From: Acidobacteriota bacterium
GTDB taxonomy: Bacteria; Acidobacteriota; Terriglobia; UBA7540
Reading direction: 5' to 3'
NCBI GenBank assembly: GCA_024638215.1
Contig: JAHEKS010000009.1
Coordinates: 1 to 36,035 of the forward strand
Length of the DNA stretch: 36,035 bases
Numbering within the stretch: the first letter of the stretch is position 1; every line of letters begins with the position of its first letter. Positions 1 to 9,804 of the stretch are shown here, in pieces. The notes under the pieces are model-generated. The model was not told where the DNA came from. It made no database searches and was given only the letters and a program-made list of their open reading frames with translations. The translations under genes and the position numbers were made by a program.

Positions 1-1
1 A

Positions 2-2314
<2,313 letters not shown>

Positions 2315-2385
2315 GAGTTGTGGGGGTGACCTGGACTATTTTCTATATTAGAATGGAAGACGGAAAATTGATGGGTTGTCTGGAG

Positions 2386-2424
2386 GGGCTGCCCCGGTTT
2401 CTTGGGGCGGCCCTTTCTCTTTTT
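2386..2424 (+). terminator. Rho-independent terminator after nrdJ
   Basis: GGGCTGCCCC at 2386-2395 pairs with GGGGCGGCCC at 2404-2413, giving a 10-bp stem with one G-U pair and an 8-nt loop. It is followed directly by the pyrimidine tract TTTCTCTTTTT (2414-2424). It lies 72 nt after the nrdJ stop and just before the Shine-Dalgarno of the next gene. Confidence 0.85.
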
Positions 2425-2435
2425 GGGGAGGATCC

Positions 2436-2681
2436 ATGGACGTTCGCGAAGCTCTGAAGGCCATCTGCACCACCCACGAAGGTTTTTGCTGGTATTGCGA
2501 CACGCAACTGCCGGAAGCGGAGGAGGCGATTTCCACCGGCTGGGACGTCAAGCGCCTGGAAGGCGAGCGCGTGGCGAGCATCATCCTGGTTTGCCCGAAT
2601 TGCCAGGCGCAGCGCGCCCAGCTCGGGGAAGAGGAGTTTCTGCGGCATCTCTCCTTGCGCGTGTGCAACGCCACGTGTTGA
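2436..2681 (+). CDS. Small protein with two CxxC pairs (putative zinc ribbon), unknown function
   Basis: An 81-residue protein that I cannot assign to a named family. It carries CWYC (around residue 18) and CPNC (around residue 53), spaced as in a small treble-clef or zinc-ribbon fold; HNH-type nucleases use similar pairs, but no HNH catalytic histidines are evident. The ATG at 2436 is chosen because GGGGAGGA (2425-2432) sits just upstream. A longer reading from 2376 would run through the nrdJ terminator and is unlikely. It has its own terminator at 2703. Being next to nrdJ, which also ends in a cysteine-rich tail, may hint at a redox or metal role, but this is speculation. Confidence 0.7.
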   Translation: MDVREALKAICTTHEGFCWYCDTQLPEAEEAISTGWDVKRLEGERVASIILVCPNCQAQRAQLGEEEFLRHLSLRVCNATC

Positions 2682-2702
2682 AGGTGTCCCTGTAGGGCAG
2701 GG

Positions 2703-2727
2703 CCCGCGTTTCGGCCCCGCGGGTTTT
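2703..2727 (+). terminator. Probable terminator after the CxxC protein gene
   Basis: CCCGCG (2703-2708) pairs with CGCGGG (2718-2723) across a 9-nt loop and is followed by TTTT (2724-2727). It begins 22 nt after the stop codon at 2681. Confidence 0.65.
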
Positions 2728-2743
2728 CATGGCTCCAACAAGC

Positions 2744-2769
2744 CGCAGTCCGTCGCCCGACGGACTGCG
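2744..2769. repeat. Perfect 12-bp inverted repeat with 2-nt centre
   Basis: CGCAGTCCGTCG at 2744-2755 is the exact reverse complement of CGACGGACTGCG at 2758-2769, separated by CC. It lies between the terminator at 2703 and the next start at 2789. It has no following T-run, so it is more likely a REP-like element or RNA hairpin than a terminator. Confidence 0.75.
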
Positions 2770-2788
2770 CCACAAATTCGAGGCTGCC

Positions 2789-3085
2789 ATGGAAGAAAGA
2801 TGGATTCGGGATTTCTTCGAGCACCAAGCGCGCCGGGTGATCGAACGTTCCGCCTCAGAGCCCGAAGGCTTCCTCTCCTATTTCACCGACCATGAGCCCA
2901 AAGACGAAGAAATCCTGGGCCTGCTCTCCGTCTCCACCATGATCGGAGGAGAGTTCCACGACAGGTCTCTGTTCCCCACGCCCGTTGAGGCGCTCGCGGC
3001 CCTGTCCGGGCAGACACGCTCCGAAATCTGCCAATACTTCCGGGACGAACTCGCCGCCTTCCTCCGCACTCTCCACTCGGCGTAA
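2789..3085 (+). CDS. Hypothetical protein, 98 residues
   Basis: Not recognised. The ATG at 2789 is preceded by GAGG at 2780-2783, and this start avoids reading through the hairpin at 2744-2769; an upstream in-frame ATG at 2729 directly abuts a terminator and is less likely. The protein (MEERWIRDFFEHQARR...) is charged, probably helical and soluble. It has no cysteine pairs, signal peptide or membrane segment. Codon use resembles that of the neighbouring genes, which supports a real gene. It stands alone, with about 230 nt of non-coding sequence downstream. Confidence 0.6.
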   Translation: MEERWIRDFFEHQARRVIERSASEPEGFLSYFTDHEPKDEEILGLLSVSTMIGGEFHDRSLFPTPVEALAALSGQTRSEICQYFRDELAAFLRTLHSA

Positions 3086-3318
3086 AGCTGCGACAAGTCA
3101 TCTCATCAGTGACGAGTGACAAGCAAGCGGCCGCCTTATCCCCTGGCGACCGCTAGCACAAGACTCATCGGTGTCGGCGCGGGGCCCGCAGTCATGACCC
3201 AGTGCAGGCGATGTTGGCACCAAATCCGTCCCGGAAGTGGTAACCTGAATGGGCTCGTGCGAGTCAGAATTCATTAGGGCATGTCACATAAAATTCTCAA
3301 GTCGTGCAGGAGGCTTTC

Positions 3319-4365
3319 ATGAGGAAGGTCGTGTTGTTTGCGGGATTATCGCTCATGTTTTGGTGCACGGCGCCAACCGCGGCGCCGGCCGCTCCGCCCG
3401 CTCCCAATTCGGGCTATCACCTGATCAAGAAAGTTCATCTCGGAGGCCAGGGAGGCTGGGATTATCTGGTGATGGACAGCGCCGCCCGCCGCCTCTACAT
3501 TTCGCACAGCACGCACGTCATCGTGCTCGATGCGGACACCTATAAAGTGGTCGGCGACATTCCCGACACGCCGGGCGTTCACGGCGTCGCTTTGGCGCCC
3601 GAATTCGGCCGCGGCTTCACCAGCGACGGCCAGGCGGCGAAGGTGACGATTTTCGATTTGAAGACGCTGAAGAAAATTGGCGAAGCCAAGACCGGCGAAG
3701 GGCCGGACGCCATTCTTTACGACCCTGCCTCGAAGCGCGTCTTCACCTTCAACGGCCGCGCGAACAGTTCCACGACGATTGACGCCGCCACCGGCAACGT
3801 GGCCGGAACGATTGAGCTGGGCGGCCGGCCGGAGTTCGCCGTCTCGGACGAAGCGGGCCACATTTACAACAATCTGGAAGACAAAAGTGAAGAGCTGGAA
3901 ATTGACTCGCGCTCGCTCAAGATTCTCCATCGCTGGCCGCTGGCGCCGTGCGAATCGCCTTCCGGCATGGCGATTGACCGCGAGCACCGGCGGCTCTTCA
4001 TCGGTTGCCACAATGAGATGATGGCGGTGATGGACGCGGCGACCGGCCATGTCATCACCACCGTGCCCATCGGCCGCGGCGTGGACGCCAACCGCTACGA
4101 TCCCGGAACCGGCCTGGCCTTCAGTACCAACGGCTTCGACGGCACGCTCACCGTAGTGCGCGAGGAGTCGCCGGGAAAATTCAGCGTGGTCGAAAACGTC
4201 CCGACCGAGCGCGGCGCGCGCACCATGGCGCTCGATCTCAAGTCGCACCGTATCTTCACCGTGACGGCGAAGTTCGGACCCATGCCGCCGCCCAAACCCG
4301 GCGAGCGCTTTCGCCGGCCTCCTATCCTGCCGGACACTTTCGAGTTGCTCGTCTTCAGCCAGTAG
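3319..4365 (+). CDS. Secreted YncE-like beta-propeller protein (YVTN-type repeats)
   Basis: A 348-residue protein with an N-terminal signal peptide (MRKVVLFAGLSLMFW, then an Ala/Pro-rich stretch), so it probably acts outside the cytoplasm. The body repeats units of about 40 residues of the form 'YISH...VIVLDADTYKVVGDIPDTPGVHGVALAP', typical of the YncE/YVTN seven-bladed beta-propellers. These bind ligands or partners and often have no known enzymatic activity. The ATG at 3319 is chosen because AGGAGG lies at 3308-3313; an in-frame GTG at 3304 would overlap this site. It has no operon partner in tight contact. The fold is clear and the function is unknown. Confidence 0.85.
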   Translation: MRKVVLFAGLSLMFWCTAPTAAPAAPPAPNSGYHLIKKVHLGGQGGWDYLVMDSAARRLYISHSTHVIVLDADTYKVVGDIPDTPGVHGVALAPEFGRGFTSDGQAAKVTIFDLKTLKKIGEAKTGEGPDAILYDPASKRVFTFNGRANSSTTIDAATGNVAGTIELGGRPEFAVSDEAGHIYNNLEDKSEELEIDSRSLKILHRWPLAPCESPSGMAIDREHRRLFIGCHNEMMAVMDAATGHVITTVPIGRGVDANRYDPGTGLAFSTNGFDGTLTVVREESPGKFSVVENVPTERGARTMALDLKSHRIFTVTAKFGPMPPPKPGERFRRPPILPDTFELLVFSQ

Positions 4366-4448
4366 CTGATGCCCGGCGGAAAGACTCTTGGGTTCGCCTG
4401 CACGCCAGCCGCTCCCAGGGTGTATTCTGGAAGGGAAGGAGGTGCATG

Positions 4449-4595
4449 ATGAAGGTTACCGATCCGGTTTGCAAGATGGAGATTGATTCCGAGAAAGCCG
4501 CCAAGAGCGAGTACAAAGGCCAGACGATTTACTTCTGCGCGCCGGGCTGTAAAGCCAAGTTTGACAAGGAACCCGAGAAATTCCTGGCGAAATAG
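4449..4595 (+). CDS. YHS-domain protein, 48 residues
   Basis: A very short gene with a strong Shine-Dalgarno AGGAGG at 4437-4442, six bases before the ATG at 4449; an ATG also lies at 4446. The protein is a complete YHS domain: VTDPVCKMEID at the start, then YKGQTIYFCAPGCKAKFDKEPEKFL. Cys8, Cys30 and Cys34 match the metal-binding cysteines of this family, which occurs alone or fused to copper-transporting ATPases and some oxygenases. A role in binding copper or another soft metal is likely from the family but is not shown here. A -10-like TATTCT lies at 4423-4428. It precedes the esterase gene by 54 nt. Confidence 0.85.
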   Translation: MKVTDPVCKMEIDSEKAAKSEYKGQTIYFCAPGCKAKFDKEPEKFLAK

Positions 4596-4649
4596 AAGGA
4601 AACCTCTGAGCGGCAAATCGGACCCGCTTGTCTAACCGAGGGTCCTGCA

Positions 4650-6077
4650 ATGAAGGCGCGTTACGTCATCCTCGGTTTGGCATTTCTCGTCGCCGTGGCC
4701 GTCGCGAAGCCGGAGGGCTTCCCCCGCGGCCAGGTGGTTTCGCGCGTGGACTGCGCGGGGCCCCCGGGGCAAAGCTACGCGCTGTATCTTCCCACCAACT
4801 ACGGCGCCTTGAAGAAGTGGCCGGCCATTTTTGCTTTTGACCCGATGGGGCAGGGCAGCCGGCCCGCCGGGCTTCTCCAGCCCGCGGCCGAAAAATACGG
4901 CTACATCGTGGTCGCTTCCAATAATTCTCGAAACGGACCCGTCATCGATTCGGTCGAGGCCATGCAGGCGGTGTGGATCGATTCGCGGGCCCGATTTTCG
5001 ATTGATGACAAGCGGATTTACGCGGTGGGCTTTTCCGGCGGGGCGCGCACCGCGATGCGATTTGGATTGTCACTTTCCGGACGCGTGCGGGGTGTCCTTC
5101 CGGCGGGTGGAGGGCTTCCTCCCGACATGGAAGTGAAATCGCCCCCGTCCTTTGCTGTTTACGGCATTGTCGGCATCCGTGATTTCAACTACGGCGAAAT
5201 GAAGGACCTGGACCGCCGATGGGCGGGTTGGGGAGTGCCTCACCATTTGGAAGTGACCGAGCAGGAACATCGTTGGCCGTCCCAGGAAGCGTTCCTGCGC
5301 GGCATCGAATGGATGGAACTGCAGGCGATCAAAAGCGGGAGCCTTCCTCCCAACGCGGAATTGCTCGGCGCGCTTTTTGCGGCCCGCCTTGGCCGCGTGC
5401 GCGAATTGAGGAAGGCGGGAAATATCACCGCGGCCTATCTTGAGAGCGAGTCCGTTCTTCAGGATTTCCAGGGTCTCTGCGATGTTTCCGAGGCGGAAGC
5501 GTGGAGGAGTGAGCTTCAAAAGTCGGCGGACATCAACAAGCTTCTGAAAAGGGAGAAGAAGCGCGAAGCGGAGCGCGAGCAACTCGACGCCCGGCTCACA
5601 GCGCGGCTCGGCGCTGCCCAAGCGAACATTGCCAGTTCGACGGCTGACCCGGCGGCGCTGCGGAAATCGATCAACGCGCTGGACATTGATTCTCTCCGCC
5701 GGGAAGCGCAGAGCGGCAAAGACGAGGATCGCCGCATCGTCGCTGTCCGGCAAATCCAGCGCATCCTAGTGGTGGGCTTTGAGGACGCGAACTTTTATTT
5801 CGGGCAACAAGACCCGAGGAGGGCATTGAAAAGCCTGGAAGTGGCCGCCCTTGGACAGCCCCAGAATCCTGAGATCCAGTTCTTGATGGCTCGCACTTGG
5901 GCCCTCGACCACGACGAGCGGAATGCCCTCAAGGCGCTGGCGAAGGCAGCGGAACTGGGATTTTCCTCCCCGGAACGAATTGAGCGTGAGCCTGCCTTTG
6001 CGCCGCTTCGCCAGGATCCCCGATACGCCGAAACGCTGGCAAAGATTCGAGCCCACTCGGAGTCCGGGAATCACTGA
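4650..6077 (+). CDS. Secreted alpha/beta-hydrolase (esterase-like) with C-terminal TPR region
   Basis: A 475-residue protein starting with a signal peptide (MKARYVILGLAFLVAVAVA), so it is exported. Residues about 30-220 form a poly(hydroxybutyrate)-depolymerase/feruloyl-esterase-like alpha/beta-hydrolase. The nucleophile is Ser129 in GFSGG, and His207 in EQEHRW is the likely catalytic histidine; I could not place the acid with certainty. Residues about 240-470 are helical and charged, ending in TPR-like helices (AALGQPQNPEIQFLMARTWAL). GAGGG at 4639-4643 serves as ribosome site. The substrate is unknown; the hydrolase-TPR pairing suggests a periplasmic or cell-surface complex. Confidence 0.8.
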   Translation: MKARYVILGLAFLVAVAVAKPEGFPRGQVVSRVDCAGPPGQSYALYLPTNYGALKKWPAIFAFDPMGQGSRPAGLLQPAAEKYGYIVVASNNSRNGPVIDSVEAMQAVWIDSRARFSIDDKRIYAVGFSGGARTAMRFGLSLSGRVRGVLPAGGGLPPDMEVKSPPSFAVYGIVGIRDFNYGEMKDLDRRWAGWGVPHHLEVTEQEHRWPSQEAFLRGIEWMELQAIKSGSLPPNAELLGALFAARLGRVRELRKAGNITAAYLESESVLQDFQGLCDVSEAEAWRSELQKSADINKLLKREKKREAEREQLDARLTARLGAAQANIASSTADPAALRKSINALDIDSLRREAQSGKDEDRRIVAVRQIQRILVVGFEDANFYFGQQDPRRALKSLEVAALGQPQNPEIQFLMARTWALDHDERNALKALAKAAELGFSSPERIEREPAFAPLRQDPRYAETLAKIRAHSESGNH

Positions 6078-6242
6078 CGTTGCCGGAGGCCATGCGGCGA
6101 AATACTAAAGTCAATCTCCAAGTCAGGTGCAAGGCGAAACCTGGCAAGGGCCGGGATGGTCTTCGGGCAAACAACGCCACTCTTCCACTTGGCTGTCCCT
6201 CACGACAGGGACTCCAATCAGATACGGCCCGGGCACGCGCAT

Positions 6243-6902
6243 TTAGGCGCGCGGTCTTCTGGGCCAGAGGAGAGGCGTGCGGGCCTTGTATTCGAGATAG
6301 GCTTTCCCGAAGCGGATTTCGAGTTCGCGCTCTTCGTAGGTTTTCAGATAGTAGAGCATCGCCGGCAGGAACAAGCCGATAGTCCAGGCCACAAAAAGTC
6401 CCGAGCGCGTCCACAGCCCGAATGAAACGAAGAATGCCAGCAGGCTCAGGAGCATGGGATTGCGCGTCCAGGCATACATGCCGCTCGCCGCGAGCCGTCG
6501 GCTGAGGTAAATCGCAAAGGGCGCGCCGAGGCCGCGCAAGGCGAGACTCCCCACGGTCAGTGCGACGACGATTCCCGTCGCGATCGTAAGCTGCCAGCCC
6601 AATCCAGGCGGCAGGGGAATGATCCAGCGCGGCGACACGCGAGCCATCTTTACGGACTCGATCACCGCCGAACCGAGCGCGATCATAATAAAGTAGTGCA
6701 AGAAGGGCGCGACTCTTTGCGCGCGCTGAACTGTGGCGTTGGCGTCCAGGATGCTGCGCGCCATTCGCGACGCCGGGAAGATGAGGAGCGCGCCTCCCAC
6801 GGCCAGCGCTGCGCTCCAAGGCGGCGTGAACGCATGGCTTCCCGCCCAGCGCCAAATCAACAAGCAGAGGACAAATCCAAGAATGCGCAGAACTGCATGC
6901 AT
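6243..6902 (-). CDS. Isoprenylcysteine carboxyl methyltransferase-like (ICMT/PEMT) integral membrane protein
   Basis: A protein of about 219 residues with five or so hydrophobic helices. The C-terminal block contains RNPMLLSLLAFF, then YLKTYEERELEIRFGKAYLEY and a final RTPLLWPR. This is the signature of bacterial ICMT/phospholipid methyltransferase-like membrane enzymes, which bind S-adenosylmethionine through the Asn-Pro segment and the E-E...R..G..Y..Y block. The bacterial substrate is generally unknown. The start is uncertain: ATG at 6902 leads straight into the first helix, while an in-frame GTG at 6965 would add 21 basic residues; neither has a good Shine-Dalgarno. It converges on the esterase gene across about 165 nt that include a short inverted repeat (GTCCCT 6195-6200, AGGGAC 6207-6212). 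Confidence 0.8.
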   Translation of the reverse strand: MHAVLRILGFVLCLLIWRWAGSHAFTPPWSAALAVGGALLIFPASRMARSILDANATVQRAQRVAPFLHYFIMIALGSAVIESVKMARVSPRWIIPLPPGLGWQLTIATGIVVALTVGSLALRGLGAPFAIYLSRRLAASGMYAWTRNPMLLSLLAFFVSFGLWTRSGLFVAWTIGLFLPAMLYYLKTYEERELEIRFGKAYLEYKARTPLLWPRRPRA

Positions 6903-7059
6903 GCGACCGCGGCGATGCGCGAATCTTAGCACGGCTCGCCCCGGAACCGGCAATTTCTGCCGCACATGGGCGGCAGTTTATCATTGAGTAATCAGGGTCA
7001 AAATGAACTGTTGCATTCGGAGACGCAAATGAAGACAATGGGCGTACCGAGAAATCATT

Positions 7060-7557
7060 ATGCTGGCTTTTCTTTGTGGCGCAATGGAGTTCGCTCCGGA
7101 CGGCGGGCGCGATTGGCGTGAGAAGATGCGCCGTTGGCTCGAGGAGAACGTCAATCACACCGTCTACGACCCGACCGTCGAGGCCCGGCGCCTGATGAGC
7201 GAAGAGGACCTGCGCGGCCTGCCCGGCTGGAAGACCACCGACCTGGAACGATTCCGCAAGGCGATGCGGTTCATCATCAATCACGATTTGGACGTGATGC
7301 GCAGCCGCGCCGACTACGTGGTCTGCTACTGGGACGCCGCGGCGGCGCGCGGGGGCGGCACGCATGCCGAGTTGACCGCCGCTTATCGCCGCGGCCTGCC
7401 CGTTTATCTGGTGAGCGAGCTCCCCGTGGAGGAAATCAGCGGCTGGGTGGTCGGCTGCACCACGAAGATCTTCCCCGGCCTCGATGAATTGAAATCCTTC
7501 CTGTCCGCGACCTACGGCAAGGAAGCCCGCCAGCGGGCCTTCTGGGGCCCGCGTTAA
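7060..7557 (+). CDS. Nucleoside 2-deoxyribosyltransferase-like protein
   Basis: A 165-residue protein resembling the nucleoside 2-deoxyribosyltransferase fold, which transfers or hydrolyses deoxyribosyl groups of nucleosides or nucleotides. Marks are the N-terminal strand and loop FLCGAMEFAPDGG, a central RADYVVCYWD strand, and the active-site stretch GGGTHAELTAAYRRGLPVYL. There the Glu of HAEL matches the nucleophile of this family. The start ATG has no Shine-Dalgarno, but the first residues already match the family's opening strand, so it is kept. Nearby genes give no pathway, and the substrate is unknown. Confidence 0.75.
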   Translation: MLAFLCGAMEFAPDGGRDWREKMRRWLEENVNHTVYDPTVEARRLMSEEDLRGLPGWKTTDLERFRKAMRFIINHDLDVMRSRADYVVCYWDAAAARGGGTHAELTAAYRRGLPVYLVSELPVEEISGWVVGCTTKIFPGLDELKSFLSATYGKEARQRAFWGPR

Positions 7558-7583
7558 GTTTCCTGGCGCTCTCTCGCCCCGTG

Positions 7584-7589
7584 TATAAT
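7584..7589 (+). promoter_or_regulatory. Perfect -10 box for the pilin-like gene
   Basis: TATAAT at 7584-7589, 37 nt before the ATG at 7627, predicts a leader of about 30 nt containing GAGAGGTGA. The -35 is weak (TTCCTG at 7560-7565 with an 18-nt spacer). Confidence 0.55.
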
Positions 7590-7626
7590 CCAACCCGCGT
7601 TACAATCGTCCGCGAGAGGTGAAACG

Positions 7627-8010
7627 ATGAAAAAGGTCGGCGGCTTGGTGGGACTCGTCCTCGCCCTGGGCATCGGCTACTTCATCTTCAAAGCTCAGAT
7701 GACCACCGGGCCCGCGGGCGGCGCGCCGCCCCAGCAGGTGATTGACACGACCGGCGTCGAAAACGACCTCGTTGCCATCGGGCATGCCGAGCAGATGTAC
7801 CTGGCCAGCCACGGCAGCTACGCTTCGCTCGACCAGCTCAAGCAGGATGCGATGACCACTTTTTCCGACGGCACACGCCGCGGCTACCAGTACACCGTGG
7901 ATTTTGAAGACGGCCAGCATTTTCGCGTCACCGCCACGCCCACCGACCCGGCCAAGAAGAACTGGCCGACCGTGAGCATTGATCAAACTATGCAGGTCCA
8001 AAAGCAGTAA
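7627..8010 (+). CDS. Single-helix-anchored pilin-like protein
   Basis: A 127-residue protein with an N-terminal membrane helix (VGGLVGLVLALGIGYFIF, residues 4-21) and a small C-terminal domain. The segment 'GVENDLVAIGHAEQMYLASHGSYASLDQL' is the pattern in type IV pilin and pseudopilin globular domains, where an alpha helix is followed by a beta-sheet. The usual prepilin peptidase site (Gly-Phe before the helix with Glu5) is absent, so it may be an anchored pilin-domain protein and not a classical pilin. The Shine-Dalgarno GAGAGGTGA is good. Its stop codon (8008-8010) immediately precedes the left arm of the inverted repeats around the four-helix-bundle gene. Confidence 0.7.
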   Translation: MKKVGGLVGLVLALGIGYFIFKAQMTTGPAGGAPPQQVIDTTGVENDLVAIGHAEQMYLASHGSYASLDQLKQDAMTTFSDGTRRGYQYTVDFEDGQHFRVTATPTDPAKKNWPTVSIDQTMQVQKQ

Positions 8011-8014
8011 GGAG

Positions 8015-8060
8015 CAGTCAAACTAGTCAAGACCAGTCAAGACCAGTCATGAGCAGTCAA
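8015..8060 (+). repeat. Left arm: five tandem AGTCAA-type words
   Basis: AGTCAA or AGTCAT begins at 8016, 8025, 8035, 8045 and 8055, with GACC filling most of the intervals. It starts 5 nt after the stop of the pilin-like gene and faces the complementary arm at 8695-8720. Confidence 0.85.
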
Positions 8061-8119
8061 GACCAGCGAAAGGCAGCAGAAAGAAGCGAAGGAAAGTCAA
8101 AGCGGAGAGGGATAGTCTG

Positions 8120-8608
8120 GTGGCAGGCGATCCAGGAAAAGCCGTCGCAAGCCGCAGCGGAAAGCCAGAGGCAGTGGCGTTGGACCCGAAACTTAGTCCG
8201 AGAGTGTCATCCAGGAGGGCGTTTGGATACCGTGACCTCCTAGTCTGGAAGAAAGGCATGCTCCTGGCTAGGCACATCTACGAGTTGACACAAAGGTTTC
8301 CTGCCGAAGAAAAATTCGGCTTGGTTTCACAAATGCGCCGTGCCGCGGTGTCTATTCCGTCGAACGTTGCGGAAGGACACGCGCGCCGCACAGCCAGGGA
8401 GTTCGTCCAGTTCTTGTCTCACGCTGAGGGCTCGCTCGCCGAGTTGGATACCCAACTCGGGCTGAGCGTTGAACTGGGCTACTGCGAGAAAGGCATCGCT
8501 CGGGCAGCTTGGGACTTGGTCGTTGAGCTTGAGAAGATGTTGGCGTCACTGCGCAACTCCGTTGAGGCGCGCCAAGAGCATCGTCCCTTGGGAGGGAGCC
8601 GCGAATGA
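8120..8608 (+). CDS. Four-helix-bundle protein, S23 / Avd-like family
   Basis: A 162-residue protein. From residue about 36 it matches the family found in 23S rRNA intervening sequences and related to the Avd accessory protein of diversity-generating retroelements: YRDLLVWKKGMLLA, FPAEEKFGLVSQMRRAAVSIP, SNVAEGHARR, and GSLAELDTQLGLSVELGY. These proteins form basic pentameric barrels thought to bind nucleic acid. The GTG at 8120 is chosen because GGAGAGGGA (8104-8112) precedes it well; GTG at 8204 would give just the conserved core. Codons such as TTG, ACA, CAA and AGG are more frequent than in its neighbours, which suggests transfer. No reverse transcriptase or 23S rRNA lies in the window. 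The family is certain; the function here is unknown. Confidence 0.88.
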   Translation: MAGDPGKAVASRSGKPEAVALDPKLSPRVSSRRAFGYRDLLVWKKGMLLARHIYELTQRFPAEEKFGLVSQMRRAAVSIPSNVAEGHARRTAREFVQFLSHAEGSLAELDTQLGLSVELGYCEKGIARAAWDLVVELEKMLASLRNSVEARQEHRPLGGSRE

Positions 8609-8694
8609 CTCCTATCGGAGCCGCTGTACGTGAATCGTGAAGCGAACTCCGGTATGTGCTGCTTCCTGCTCTTCGGTGCCGCTCTCGGCTGCTT

Positions 8695-8720
8695 TTGACT
8701 GTCCTCGACTGTTTTTGACT
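8695..8720 (-). repeat. Right arm: three tandem TTGACT-type words (inverted copy of the left arm)
   Basis: TTGACT at 8695-8700, TCGACT at 8705-8710 and TTGACT at 8715-8720 are spaced exactly 10 nt apart. They complement the AGTCAA words at 8016-8060. The arm ends about 45 nt before the start of the GHMP kinase gene. Confidence 0.85.
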
Positions 8721-8765
8721 GTATTCTCCTGCTGTTGATATTTCTGCATTCTTATCGAGGTGAGC

Positions 8766-9791
8766 ATGCGCGTTGAGACACGGGCTCCTGCCCGCGTAGA
8801 TTTGGCGGGCGGAACGGTGGATATCTGGCCGCTCTACTTGTTTCATCCCGGAGCGCAGACGGTGAACATTGCGGTGCGCAGCTACGCTTCCTGCACCATC
8901 GAGACGCGCGCCGACCGGCGCATCGTCTTGTGGTCGCGCGACCAGCAAGTGCGCGAAAGCTACGAATCGCTGACCGAATTGGCGCTGAAGAAATCGCGTT
9001 TGCCGCTGCTGCGCGAGCTGGTGCTTTCCTTCGAGCCCCGGCGCGGGATCAGCGTGAAAACCGGCTCGCAGGTGCCGGCCGGCGCCGGCCTGGGCGGATC
9101 CTCGGCGTTGAACATCGCGATTTGCGGCGCTCTGGCGCGCGTCACGGGGAAGCGCTGCACCAAAACGCAACTGCTCGAAATCGCCAAGAACGTTGAGGCG
9201 ATTGTGATCAAGGTCCCCACCGGCTGGCAGGATTATTTCCCCGCGCTTTACGGCGGGGCCAGCGCCGTCCACTTGAACCGTGACGGTGTGAAGCGCGAGA
9301 AGCTGCCGCTTTCTTTCGCCGACGTCGAAAAACGGTTTGTGCTTTGTTACACCGGCATGCCGCGCGATTCCGCCATCAACAATTGGGAAGTGATGAAGGC
9401 GCACATTGACGGCGATCCGAAGGTGCGCAAAAACTTCGACCAGATCACCACCATCGCCGTGCAAATGCGCGAGGCGCTCCTGGCCGGCGACTGGAACGAC
9501 GTGGCGGAACTGCTGGCCCTGGAATGGGAGAACCGCAAGCGGAATTTCAAAGGCATCTCCACCCGGCGCATTGACACGATGATTTCCGAGACCCGCAAGC
9601 GCGGAGCCCGCGCGGCGAAGGTGTGCGGGGCGGGCGGCGGAGGATGCGTGGTCTTCGTGGTCGAGCCGGGAAGCAAGGCCGCGGTCGAGAATACGCTGCT
9701 CCGGCTGGGCGGCGAGATCCTTCATTTTGGCGTGTCACGCACCGGCCTGGAAGTTCGCTCCAACGGTTCGGCGCCGGGGCGGGAAGCCTGA
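8766..9791 (+). CDS. GHMP-family sugar kinase (heptose/galacto/fucokinase-like)
   Basis: A 341-residue cytoplasmic kinase that phosphorylates a small molecule with ATP. Three GHMP motifs are visible: motif 1 ARVDLAGGTVDIWP (residues 9-22), the phosphate-binding motif 2 PAGAGLGGSSA (about 104-114), and motif 3 KVCGAGGGGCVVF (about 284-296). Motif 1 is closest in style to the 'RVDLAGG' of fucokinases and heptose-7-phosphate kinases, so a sugar substrate is likely; mevalonate-type substrates are less so. GAGGTGA at 8757-8763 supports the ATG at 8766 over the GTG at 8760. It heads a tight cluster with the CPBP protease (14-nt gap) and the gene at 10795. Confidence 0.87.
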   Translation: MRVETRAPARVDLAGGTVDIWPLYLFHPGAQTVNIAVRSYASCTIETRADRRIVLWSRDQQVRESYESLTELALKKSRLPLLRELVLSFEPRRGISVKTGSQVPAGAGLGGSSALNIAICGALARVTGKRCTKTQLLEIAKNVEAIVIKVPTGWQDYFPALYGGASAVHLNRDGVKREKLPLSFADVEKRFVLCYTGMPRDSAINNWEVMKAHIDGDPKVRKNFDQITTIAVQMREALLAGDWNDVAELLALEWENRKRNFKGISTRRIDTMISETRKRGARAAKVCGAGGGGCVVFVVEPGSKAAVENTLLRLGGEILHFGVSRTGLEVRSNGSAPGREA

Positions 9792-9804
9792 AGGAGAGCG
9801 CGGC

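Larger units (their letters stand above)
8011..8740. mobile_element. Candidate inserted unit: four-helix-bundle gene bracketed by inverted word-repeat arms
   Basis: The left arm (8015-8060) has five copies of AGTCAA or AGTCAT at a 9-10-nt period. The right arm (8695-8720) has TTGACT, TCGACT and TTGACT at an exact 10-nt period, the reverse complement. Between them is a single gene of the S23/Avd-like family with lower GC at third positions than its neighbours. In some bacteria S23 proteins are encoded inside intervening sequences of 23S rRNA whose ends form a stem. A mobile nature here is inference; no target-site duplication is clear. Confidence 0.45.

Noticed and set aside
6195-6212. Terminator between convergent genes at 6077 and 6243
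   Set aside because: The stem is only 6 bp with no T-run on either strand, so it is too weak to list.
5929-7593. A 554-codon minus-strand open frame
   Set aside because: It runs antisense across the esterase end, an intergenic gap and the deoxyribosyltransferase-like gene, overlaps the methyltransferase-like gene in another frame, and has no recognisable domain.
8120-8608. Part of a diversity-generating retroelement
   Set aside because: There is Avd-like similarity, but no reverse transcriptase, template repeat or variable target gene is present nearby.
8015-8720. CRISPR array
   Set aside because: The words are 6-10 nt at 10-nt period without 25-40-nt repeats or unique spacers, and no cas genes are in the window.
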